In this document: positions 14,401 to 24,345 of the stretch, piece by piece
Layout of the letters: every line of letters begins with the position of its first letter
Position numbering within the stretch: position 1 is the stretch's first letter
Source: Glandiceps talaboti
Lineage: Eukaryota; Hemichordata; Enteropneusta; Spengelidae
Length of the DNA: 64,000 nucleotides
Assembly (NCBI RefSeq): GCF_964340395.1
Contig: NC_135549.1
Location: 28,394,095 to 28,458,094, forward strand
Direction: 5' to 3'
Notes under the pieces: generated by a model
Seen by the model: only the letters and a program-made list of their open reading frames with translations
Databases searched by the model: none
Told to the model about the DNA's origin: nothing
Translations under genes and position numbers: made by a program

Positions 14401-17400
14401 CCATCATGACTCCATTATGACAAGGGCGGCATAGATAGCTAAGTGGTACCTGGAAAATACTGTTAGTCCCTAAAAGTTTGCAATGGGAGCATTAACTTTA
14501 TGATATTTTAACATAGTGACAATGAAACAAACAAAGAATAAACTCAGATATCTTGTGGACAAATTTTAAAAATCAAAATTCTTCAGATCTCTCCAAACAC
14601 TGCCATAGGAAAGCTTGTTCCGTACACATGCTTTTGAAATAATAAAAGAAATTTTGGGGTTCATCACCTTGTTTTCAAGGAAATTTTCAATCTTTTATTT
14701 TTCTTATAGAGTTATAACACAGTATTTGGCAGCCATATTGGATTCTAAAAGTTTGGACCTCTATTAAAACAATTGGTACGCTGACCCAAGATTATTTAAA
14801 TTACAGATTGGAACAGAGAGAGTAGTTTGGAATTTTTATGAACAAAGGACAGGAAAAGTTTTAAAAGTTTATTTCTGGGGCACATTCTACATACATTAAT
14901 TGAAATGTAAAACAAGGTTACAAAATTGTGTATGAAATCAGAAGAAACACAGTAAATAAAAATTTTCAAAAAATACAAAAAAGTCCAAATATCATGCATA
15001 ATCTAAGAATGACATGTGAATGTAGTCTGTCATTCTATGTTTTTCTTTTAATTAGTTGCCACAAACTCTGATTATACTCTTTGGATTATCTCTATATCCA
15101 GTCACGGTCCTATGAATATCTTCAATACTAGTACTTTATGTGTTCCAGAGTTATCAGAAAAACAAAAGATTTATATCACTTGGCCACTAGGAGTGCTGTT
15201 CAGAAGGAGCTTCTCAGTGGACCAGAAGTGAGTCCCATCTCATTAGAGAGTCCCATTAGAGCCTCATTTGTTAACATTTCTGAACAATTAATAAATGACT
15301 GACATCATTAAATCTGTATTGATTCATTCATAATAAACATGTCATGTGATATTCAAGGACATTGTGCCATGATTAATGTAAAACCATATAGTCCTAAGGT
15401 ACCTTACCTGATAATCCATTTCACTCTCAGCTGGTCCACTTTCAAAGGAGTAGTAATCATACATATTATAAAATGGCTGGAATGCATCTGGAATAGGCTC
15501 GCCATCACCAGTAGTATTTTGAACTGAGAGAAGGTACCAAAAAAAAAAAGATGCAGTAAGTCAACTAAAGTACTAAGTCCACTGAATTGCTAAGATTATG
15601 TTTGCCAGGGATTCAATCCCAGATTCTCACTTAAAGTGTAAAACCAATCACTGAAGCTAAAGATTACATGTGATCATTCTTTTGTTCCGATACAACCACC
15701 TTTTCCTAAAGCTCTGCCAGACAACTGTTCCTCACACCTACATTTTACAGTACTTCCGCGTGTCCCACTCAGATGCATCCCACATCTAAGACATGGGTGG
15801 CGTAGTGTCTCATTGAAATTCTTTTTTTATCACTCAACAAAGCAATCAGTTCATCTGACACGTTTGATTGACAGTTGTCATCAGTGTCTATGCTGATATT
15901 AATCCACTCCATTTGTTTACTTGCCCTGTTTGTAACATAATCTGCTTGTAAATCTTTGTCTGTCAGTGGTTGTAGTACATTTGCTCCAGTGTGTGTATCT
16001 CCATGTAATCCCTTATCTTTGAAGACTAGACACACAGTTCAGATTAGAATTACAATTTGGTGTGAAAACTAGTTGTCTGGTAGAGCTGTACACAATTTTG
16101 ATCAAAAACAAAACTTGAGAATAAGCCTTTAATTGGTTCCACTGATACGCAAACACTATAAGTGTAAAATTATAAAAAGTTCTATTTCAAATATTTCACA
16201 TATATAGTCAAATATGTCAAATAAGTCAAGATTAGTCATGAAGGGGGGGGGGGGGGAAACGCTGATATTTTTTTACCAATGTTGTCATGCTTTCAGCTAC
16301 AAGTACAAATTACTAGTACACCACAATCAAGCTGAGCTATACATGAATGTTTTTCATTCACTTCGCAGTTCATATACATGTTATAAGCTTTGCTCATACA
16401 TGACAACACAAGCCTATATCACAGCCAAACATCTGCCATGTATTTTTTGACATTATTGGGTTGACTGGTTTTGGTGGAATTGACACTTTATCTATCCCAG
16501 ATAAATTAAACACATATACTGGATGACAATTATGGTGGTAGGTATGTGGATCGATGCATAGAAATACCACTAAATAATATACTACAAATATCAGTAAAAG
16601 TCTTGTGTTTAGTAAACTAATTACGGTATCAAACTTTTGTCACAAGCTAATACTTGAAAATTTTTGATGGCATACTTATGCTATTTATGTCCAGGCATAC
16701 AGACCAGGAAGGTAATACAAACTTACAGGCACCTATGACATCTTGTTAGACTTGCATGTCTAGATCTGTAAGCTCAATTTTGATCTGAATAGTGAGTCAA
16801 TCTATTAACTACAGCTGTAGTACCGTATATTGCAGTCGAAAATGTTAGGTACCATAAGAATTTTCCACTTTGTGTTTGGTAGCAAAAGTTTAATTTCAAT
16901 TCTGTGACACCATTTTCACTGAAGTGGCCTTTCACTGACCTGTTCCATTGACAATCATTCGGACAAGTACTTGGTTGTCTCCAGAGGGCGTCCTATACCC
17001 ATCTTCTGAGAAGTAGAATTCCAATTTCATTGTCATGTACTTCGACTCATTATAAACACAGCCACACCAGTGGTCAACAGGAATTCCACGCACAGTATCT
17101 GGACCAATGTAGGTATCATTGTAACTGTTGCCGAAGTCAAAGATATTAGCGACGCTATCAATATGACCTTCTCCATCCTCATAGTGAAATCCAAACAGAT
17201 TGAATTTTGAATCAGGTAGTTTACTCACACTGCAAATTCCATCTGTAAATCAAAATAATTCAGATTACATTAGTATTACAAAACACCATATTCCAGTTGC
17301 TCATCAACGTACCACAAGAGGGCGCACTAACATGAAGAAAAGCGAAACATGACTCAGTCAACAAAATGTAGCTAAAACTAATCTGAGTTCCTAAAAATTA

Positions 17401-18260
17401 TGTACTTGGAAACAATTATTCAGAAGAATGTTTTGACAGATATGTGAATGCCAACAACTTTTTTTGTAAAACACTAAGAAATTATTTCTTTCAAGGAGGT
17501 TGTAGTATTCAACAATCATGCTCTCACTTTTGAACAGCACTCCTAGTGGTCAAACTATACAATCTTTTGTTTTTTTATTAACTGGGATATTACATTGTAT
17601 CAGTGAGCTGGTGCACTCATTTGCCCGAGTTGCTGTTTTCACAAATGTTTCATTTTTCGTGTACGTGTAAGGCTATGTATGTGTATGGCTCATATACAGT
17701 ACATGTATGTCTCATTCTTTGAAAGATGCAACAGGCCTGTGTATGCATGGCTAAAGAAATTGCAATGGTCAGATCATTTGGTGCAATACACATGTGCATT
17801 CATGCATGATATTGACATAGCTTCACCTTACAGATATACAGTCTTTGGGGCTATTATTGACAATAAATGAACCCTCTTCAGGTCAATTAAATCAAGTCGG
17901 TGGCCAATTGGCAGGATTACTACCGATTAGGGTTTAAAAGACAATGTGTTACTTACCTGTAATTTCGATATGTTGACTGTGTTTATAATCATAGGAGTGA
18001 TGTGTGGTGGTGCCATCTTGCAGAAACACTGCCGCTCCTCTGTTATTCTTGCCATCATACAACTCCTTAATTTGCATTGTAAACTGGCCACCACCTGATT
18101 TCCATTCCACGTGTGTTATGAACTGATCGGGAAGGGTGGGTTTTGTCATATTAGTGGCAGGAACAGGTCCCGGGATACAAATATCAGGATTTGGTTGACT
18201 GTGTACTGTGGATAGTACGCAACCCAACAGGGCCACAATTATGACCGAGTACTGCAGCAT
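5437..18260 (-). CDS. Type I membrane glycoprotein, LolA-like ectodomain family (13 exons, 661 aa)
   Basis: Coding exons in transcript order: 18260-17957, 17242-16940, 15523-15408, 13977-13855, 13309-13180, 12385-12225, 11182-11066, 9414-9334, 8160-8013, 7872-7763, 7139-6966, 6338-6236, 5552-5437. All junctions are GT-AG and the frame stays open for 1986 nt. Residues 1-21 form a signal peptide (MLQYSVIIVALLGCVLSTVH). Residues 22-623 are extracellular, with about 18 N-x-S/T sites and scattered cysteines (DIC, GIC, WCGC, LCP, GNCS, IQC, QAC). Residues 624-648 form one membrane helix ending in FYLW, followed by a 13-residue tail. Exon 1 has a LPDQFITHVEW block and exons 4-5 a similar LPKQF block followed by HFYRDHYDFDAK, suggesting two related modules. 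Metazoan LolA-like proteins have this layout; the assignment is from memory of the family, not a search. An acceptor AG lies 4 nt before the ATG, so a 5' UTR exon lies upstream and was not found. A lipid-binding role is only inferred. Confidence 0.88.
8905..9312. mobile_element. Foldback MITE in intron of the glycoprotein gene
   Basis: Terminal inverted repeats of roughly 65-90 bp. The core is a perfect 20-bp inverted match: TTACAAACAGAGAAAGTAAA at 8960-8979 and its reverse complement at 9241-9260. Outside it TGACATCAGA-x-x-GTGGACAAA is found at both ends (8930 and 9290), continuing into AT-rich sequence. The interior holds no recognisable transposase; the small minus-strand open frame at 9040-9237 is not credible as a gene. 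A solo end of the same family lies at about 15901-15955. Confidence 0.85.
11637..12093. mobile_element. piggyBac-like MITE with TTAA target sites
   Basis: A near-complete palindrome of about 457 bp flanked by TTAA on both sides (TTAAAGGGGAC at 11637, TTCCCCTTTAA ending at 12093). The arms are about 190 bp and match through ATAAACTATGGGTTCT, TCAAGTTGATCTTGTG, CTATGGGCTA and GTCAGCAGAAAT. TTAA duplication is the mark of piggyBac-type transposition. The same family is present three times in the duplicated array at 41113, 47289 and 59815. Confidence 0.85.
12485..12840 (+). repeat. Dispersed repeat copy 2, with triplicated GGCCATATTGGA motif
   Basis: Same family as 2400-2740 and 14565-14890. It carries AAAGTTCTTAAAATCTCT, GTTAACACAGCATTTAGCGG, TTTTGACCTCTATTT and a CAAAAGTTTAAAACTTTTC tail. 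In this copy the GGCCATATTGGA block appears three times in a row at about 12622-12675; the 14.6-kb copy has it once. Confidence 0.6.
14066..14415 (-). mobile_element. tRNA-derived SINE
   Basis: Read on the minus strand, a polymerase III promoter lies at the head: an A-box-like TGGCTAGCGTGACCGG at about 14381-14397 and a B box GGTTCGAGCCCC at about 14349-14360. The body runs on through TGAGCACGGAGTGGGAAAGC to the block ATATAGCGCTTTCCC at its end. It is inserted in the intron between exons 3 and 4 of the glycoprotein gene, in the same orientation as that gene. The target-site duplication was not resolved. Confidence 0.8.
14433..14459. repeat. Duplicate of the exon 4 splice-acceptor region
   Basis: This 27-bp stretch (AGATAGCTAAGTGGTACCTG and on) matches 13961-13987 at 24 of 27 positions. 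The original spans the acceptor and first codons of exon 4 of the glycoprotein gene. The copy keeps the acceptor TATTTTCCAG on the minus strand and lies on the other side of the SINE. Confidence 0.8.
14565..14890 (+). repeat. Dispersed repeat copy 3
   Basis: Third copy of the family at 2400 and 12485, with the blocks AAATTCTTCAGATCTCTCCA, AACACAGTATTTGGCAGCCA, TATTGGATT, GGACCTCTATT and an AAAAGTTTTAAAAGTTT tail. It lies in an intron of the glycoprotein gene. Confidence 0.6.
15140..15205 (-). repeat. Inverted partner of 17533-17585
   Basis: On the minus strand this reads GAACAGCACTCCTAGTGGCC followed by a AATCTTTTGTTTTT block. 17533-17585 reads GAACAGCACTCCTAGTGGTC with the same following block on the plus strand. 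They are two short copies of one dispersed repeat in opposite orientation, in adjacent introns. Confidence 0.75.
15901..15955. repeat. Solo end of the 8905-9312 MITE family
   Basis: TTTGTTTACTTGCCCTGTTT and flanks align with the right arm of the MITE at 9225-9275 (TTTGTTTACTTTCTCTGTTT), with about 80-85% of positions matching. No second arm was seen nearby. The open frame crossing it on the minus strand (15769-16035) is therefore probably repeat-derived and not an exon. Confidence 0.65.
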
Positions 18261-19043
18261 TATTCTACAAAAGGAAAGAAAAGAAAAGAAACTGTCGGTA
18301 AGTTGACAACATTCAAAGTAATAATTTTCAAATATTGATTTATTTTAATCAGATATTTCATTAGAAATTAACTATTAAAAGCTAGACCACTTGAATGGCA
18401 AAGAAATAACTTTTTTGATCATTATTTTCCTCTACATGTACCTGTTATGAAATTCATTTTTTTTTCTTGCTACAAATGGCAAGGCTGCCTGGCAATGAAA
18501 ATAATTACATGACTTGTACATCATTATGTACAATGAATTGGCCTAATCTGCATATGAATAGTTGTTGGATTAAGATGACGCTCATTATGCTAGAATATAT
18601 CTGTGATGATGTGAGATGTCGGATCATTGTGTGGAGCACACATGGGTAAACCATGAGTCTGTAATCTATGTATAATTATGTGTAAATACTGTAATATTTC
18701 ATAATGGGTGTTGTCACATGTATAGTTAAATCCACCCAAGCAGCTAGACAATAAAGACATATAGTGAACATACTGAAGTGTATCTGGCGTACTCTTTCCC
18801 TCTGGAGATCTTCCCACACAATATATATTAAAGCTACCCTGAGTCTCCCAGTTCACGATGAATGACTGTGTAACAATTATCTTAGAGCTTGTAGAGGGTC
18901 TAAATAGGATTTATTTTATACTATCTCATAATGTTTGACTATAGTGAATATTCAGGAAAGAAATATGACACCGTATTTGTTAAATTAGATGCATTTTGTG
19001 GACTGTAAATTGTGAAAATGCTGGCTTGATACATGTTGGAAGT

Positions 19044-19402
19044 AGTCTAGGTCCTGACAGGGACCGTATTACGTACTATAATCCCAGTCTAGTCAATCCC
19101 CTTGATCAAGGCGATAAATGTGCATTGTTCAATCCCCCCCCCCCCCCCCATGGCAATCGAAGCGCAAACGATGCATGCCAGTAGTAATCCATCACAAGTT
19201 GACAGGCTGTTGTCATCGTTCATTAATATTCACATGTACAGCTGATTCAGTTTCGACTATGATATATTATGCAAAATATCTAACCAGGAGTCCATCTCCA
19301 GTCTAAGGGGGGAGGCACATATCTGCTCTCAAGCAAGGGGATTGACTAGACTGGGATTGTAGTACATACACATGTAGTATGGACCCTGTCAGGACCTAGA
19401 CT
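19044..19402. mobile_element. Foldback element with 11-bp target-site duplication
   Basis: Terminal inverted repeats of about 60 bp begin AGTCTAGGTCCTGACAGGG at 19044 and end with the reverse complement at 19402. They continue through the AATCCCAGTCTAGTCAATCC block. The element is bracketed by a perfect 11-bp direct repeat, ATGTTGGAAGT, at 19033-19043 and 19403-19413, so both edges are exact. The 359-bp body contains a C run (19134-19149) and no coding sequence. An 11-bp duplication fits Mutator-like elements, but the family is not otherwise established. Confidence 0.88.
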
Positions 19403-20496
19403 ATGTTGGAAGTGTTGAGGCACTGACAGATCTGCATTGCAAATTAGTCCTTTAAGAGGCTACCCATAACATGGCACCTCTCCTTTGGCTATATACACTT
19501 TGTTATCAATTTAATTTTAATCTGAACTGGGTTTTTTGTACATAGAAAGGCATATTGCTGTAAAACTAAAGCTGAGTTATGGCAATATGGTCACAATGCA
19601 ATGTAAAAAGACCATATTTACATGACTGTACATAGTAATAGTCATGGACCATAATTAGTTTGTTTCACTTTAATGAAATGTAGAAAGAAACTGTAGTGCA
19701 GTTATACTTATTGGGTTCTGCATGGTTGTATCAAGCAGAGAAGATGAACAGTAATCTACTATGAGCTGGATTTTGAATGTACAAGCCTATGACATAACCA
19801 CTGAAAAACCATCACGCAATACCTGTTTGAATATCTCATAAAACTAGAAATATAATGTACACATTTAACCCTTAAAATAATATCTGATAATATCAAAGTT
19901 ACCACTATATAATACCACAAAAAAGATCCAAAGAGATCACAAATGTTTTGATATACTAAATGTACTTCTTCAAAGCACATTCCTGGTTAGTTTCTAGCTA
20001 TCTGCAACTATGCAAATTTCTGTCATGTTAATTTCCATAACTAGACAGCCACAACAGATATCGTATTCAGGATGCACAAACAGAAAACGACATTCCAATC
20101 TGAAGATGATAAAGTCACTCTTAACATGTCTTAAATAAGATTATTCTATTGATCCTTCCTTTACCATTACTGGGACAAGCCATTAGCCAAGCAAGTGGAC
20201 TTGTTATCAAAGAGTACCAATATTTACACATGTGATGATGGGCTCTTACATAACACAAGTAAACAGCTGTAAAACATTGTAGTTCACAGCGTAAGATCAT
20301 TTCTGAGGAGTGAGTCAATCGAGACAAACCTTATCTCCGTCTTATATCAGTTGTTATCAATTTATTAGGCTATTATAAGTAAAGCTACAAACAGCTTTAG
20401 AGATGCAAACAACTTTTATGACACCCGTTTTCACCAGGCAAGCCCGTGGGTTTGTTGCACTTGGACCGCTAATGGTTTGTGACTGTCATGCCTTGG

Positions 20497-20990
20497 TGCT
20501 GTCTCGGAATACATACATGACTAACTATTCTATCAATACTTCCTGCTAAAGGCCTAAAATACATATTATTGTTTGGTTCCAGTTACCCGACCCCACCTAG
20601 TTTGAAACTGGCGATTCCTAAACTTTTTTTTACATATTCAAGAAAAAAATAATACATTCGTGAAAATTGTGAACTTTCGTAAGAAATTGTGGATGTGGAA
20701 ACTGACATCAACTCATTTATGAAACTGTTCTTCCGATCTGTAATGGCTGTACATCTGATAGGAAGAAACCAATAATACAGAGACCACATGAAAAACAACG
20801 GAAAACATAACTACATCAGCTAGACACTCACATATGAAAAAAATATAATAAAATAAAAGAAAAAATCTACCTACCCCATCGAATCTAAAATTGAGCCTAA
20901 TCGGAACCACACAATTTTTTTTATTAGACCTTAGCTTGCTGCTGTCTCAGAATACAGACATGACTGACTATTCTGTTGATATTTCCTAAA
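20497..20990. repeat. Nested dispersed repeats
   Basis: About 20740-20935, read on the minus strand, matches 44420-44580 on the plus strand: AATTGTGTGGTTCCGATTA, GGGGTAGGTAGATTTTTT, then GTGTCTAG and GTTTTCCGTTGTTTT. It is flanked by two direct repeats of about 48 bp at 20497-20545 and 20937-20985 (GCTGTCTC-x-GAATACA, then CATGACT-x-ACTATTCT), with a third partial copy at about 20997. Confidence 0.8.
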
Positions 20991-23499
20991 ACCTTGCTGC
21001 TCTCTCAGAATAAGAACATGACGACTGGCGTATTCCAGAAAGCTCTCAACACTGACACGACGACTATTTGAATTGTTGAGTGTTGCCATGACTACTTCAT
21101 ATACGTAATGACAAAAAAATAAATTGCTATGTGTGTATACATTATACATTTTTAAAAGTTAATCAGTCAAATTGTATTGTGAATGTATTCAAGTGGAACC
21201 ATATTATCCAGGGTATGATCATTCATGTATATTATATAGCGGGGTGGGTGGATCGATATGAAAACAGTGTTTTTTGTTATTAGTGGAAAAAATTGACGAT
21301 GTTCCCCAAGACATTAAATTTCACTGGCGTTCCTAAATTCTAGTGCAATGTATGGGAAACTGATTTTCAACTTTCTGACACTGGGTTCTCCAACTTTTAG
21401 TAATACACTATTGAAAGTAAATTTAGAACTTAGAACTAGTGCATACACAATGGAAGTGGTTATTATATGCACTGACAAGTCTGTTATAAATATTTTGTTG
21501 AAAACGTGTTTCCTACTACAGTGTTATCATTCTGAAATTTATAATATATACTTTGGTACAACTAAAACATTTACTATACTACAAACATGAAAATATTACT
21601 TATCATATTATGAATTTTGGCTCTCCAGTTCTCTTTTACTATCCTTAAATTACAGGCTAGAGTTTCATCCAGGTTCTTGGATTACTGTCATATCAGTGTA
21701 GCTATATAAGGAATAATACATGGGGTTGTTCTTTTGTTCGGGACCATTTAATTTCTATAGCCTTGCCATCACTGTGTCAGACAACAGTTTTGTAATCTAT
21801 AATCTGGAGTGGACTTTTAACAGTACAGTGACATACATGTACCCCCCCCCCCCTTCTTAACTTACTGATCACATCCTTAATTACTGTAAAATTAATGGAC
21901 ATTCATTCATTTGTCACACTTTCTACTTTAAATGTCCCCTTGAGAAATAGATACCTGTGGAATAATAAAACTAATTGACTTATCTTGACATATCTCTTGA
22001 TGACTTGGGACTAGTAGCTATTATTATGTACTTTAATTTGTTACTTTCGTTCATGTAGCGATGTCCATTGAACTCATATCAATCTACTTCATAGCTTATT
22101 TTCAAAAAACAGTTACTGTACAAATACAAAATGTCGTGACAAAGATACTGTCACCATGGCAATTGTGATGGTGTGATCACCAAACATTTTCTTTCAAAAT
22201 CATTAATAATAATATGTAAGTTGGCAGCTAAGCAATTATCTATATATAGAAATAATGTTAAGCAAAAATATCTTGAACTGAACTTACTAAATGTACCAGT
22301 GGTGGGTATTTCTTTTTTTTTTAAATTCTATTACTGTATTTCAGCATGTGCGCGCACATTACAAACTTTGAGATCTAAACCATTTAACTTGCTGTAATAA
22401 GTATTCGTATTTGACCCCCTAGTTACCAGAGTTTTAAAAAGCTTCCAAAATCCTGTGGCAAGTCTGCTATAAAGTATAAAGCTGACATTATACTCTGTGA
22501 ATGTCAGTAAAACCGTGGGTACTCAGTTCATTGAACTGACTTCCAGGGGTGTACACACATGTATGAGGTAGACATCCACATTAACTTAAGATAAACATAC
22601 ATTCAGAATTTCAACACACGCACACAGTGGCAATGACTCATTGGAAAATCCTTCAAGCAATTGCCTCTATAACTACATACATGACTAGGCCAGGACAGTT
22701 TGTCTAAAATGGTGCGATGACGGTTTTTTTGGGGTTTTTTAATTCTCAACAAACCTGTCATTCAATCTACCATTTGTGGCAGTTACTGTTCAATTTATTT
22801 AGTACTTTAGAGCAAGTGTGTATGTGGGGCAGATGTCATTTGCTTGTTCATGATTGGCTCTGCAGTTGTTTTCACTGAAGTAGGGAGGGTTATTTTTTGG
22901 TTTCTGCTGGCAGAAGTGCCTCATCATTTATATCAACAAAAATATTGGAGTGTCGCGTATTTGCATAATCTTCTTGTCCATCTCTTTTCATGTGCATGGA
23001 CACTCAGACCACTACAAAATGTAGTCTTGCTGCTAGACGTTCGGGCTTTCTCCCGACACAATAAGCAAACGAAGTTCATTGCAAACACCCATCCTCGACC
23101 AAATGTCGCTTGTCATATTGTTTCGGAAAAACACCTGAGGTCTGGCAGCTAGACTAGGACATGAGTAGCTGTGGTCAGATTCATAGCAAGTATTCATAGG
23201 AGGAGCACAGAAACTTAAAAGGCTTATTTTTTCTTTATTGTTTACTATAATTTTTTAGTGTTATTTTACTAATCGTGCATTTGCATTTGATTGATGTGAT
23301 GCGAACTTGGCCGCTTAGATTGTTAAGGTTCAAACACAGTAGCATCGCAGGACAATAGCCACCTTAGCTCTGAAATATGCTTTGAGAACTCTGTCAGCAG
23401 TTGTGTCGCAGTTCGCTGAGTGCACAGTTCCAGAGCTATGATCGGTCTTTTTTTTACACCTGACCACATGAAAACACGACATTACACAAATATCATTTA

Positions 23500-24345
23500 T
23501 TGGATAAAATCTAATGTTAGACTCTAGGTTAGATGCAGGCTGTAACTTACTTTAGATGACATTATCCTATAAAAAGTACTCTGATGCCAAGTGTAATATT
23601 AGAGTCTAAAATTCGATTTTAGACTATAACTTGGATTTTATCCAATATCATCCGATAAAAAGGTACTTCTGGGCTTCAGGCCATGAGCGACATCTAATAT
23701 TAGAGTCTAATATTAGATTTTAGAGGATATTATCTAAAATTATTAGACTCTAATATTAGACGTCACTAATGGCCCAGACCCCCAGAGATAGATTTTATCA
23801 GATAATATCGGATAAATCTAAGATAGAGAATAATAGACTTTAACTTAGATGTCTAATTTAGTATCTAGTATCTAATATTAAACTCTAACTCAGTTGTCAC
23901 TCATGGCCCGGACCCCTAGAGTTACTTTTATCCGGGCCGTGACCGACGCCTAAGTTATTATCCGGTAATAAGCACCTCTGGGGTTCAGGCCATGACCAAC
24001 GTCTAATATAGAGTCAATATTAGATTTTAGATTCTTACTGAGATTTTATCCGATATTATGCAATGAAAACTACCTCTGGGGGTCCAGTCCATGAGTGATG
24101 TCTGAGTTAGAGTTTAATATTAGACATTAGACACTATATTAGATTCTCTCCGATATTATCCGATAAAAACTACCTTCAGTGGTCTGGGCAATGAGTGACG
24201 TCTAAGTTAGAGTTTAATATTAGACATTAGACACTCAATTAGATTCTCTCTGATATTATCCGATAAAGACTACCTTCAGTGGTCTGGGCAATGAGTGACA
24301 TCTAAGTTAGAGTTTAATATTAGACATTCGATGAGATATTATCAG
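23500..24345. repeat. TCTAATATTAGA palindrome-rich repeat field
   Basis: About 850 bp of imperfect repeats mixing the palindrome TCTAATATTAGA, the block GATATTATCCGATAAA and a spacer like CTTCAGTGGTCTGGGCAATG. From about 24085 to 24330 the unit becomes a clean tandem repeat of about 109 bp in nearly three copies; before that the copies are diverged and some are inverted. No coding content. Confidence 0.8.

Noticed and set aside
15769-16035. 88-codon minus-strand frame in a glycoprotein intron
   Set aside because: Overlaps a MITE-end fragment and cannot be spliced in phase between exons 2 and 3, which join correctly without it.
22844-23152. 102-codon plus-strand frame
   Set aside because: No recognisable domain, no supporting splice or promoter signal; treated as chance.
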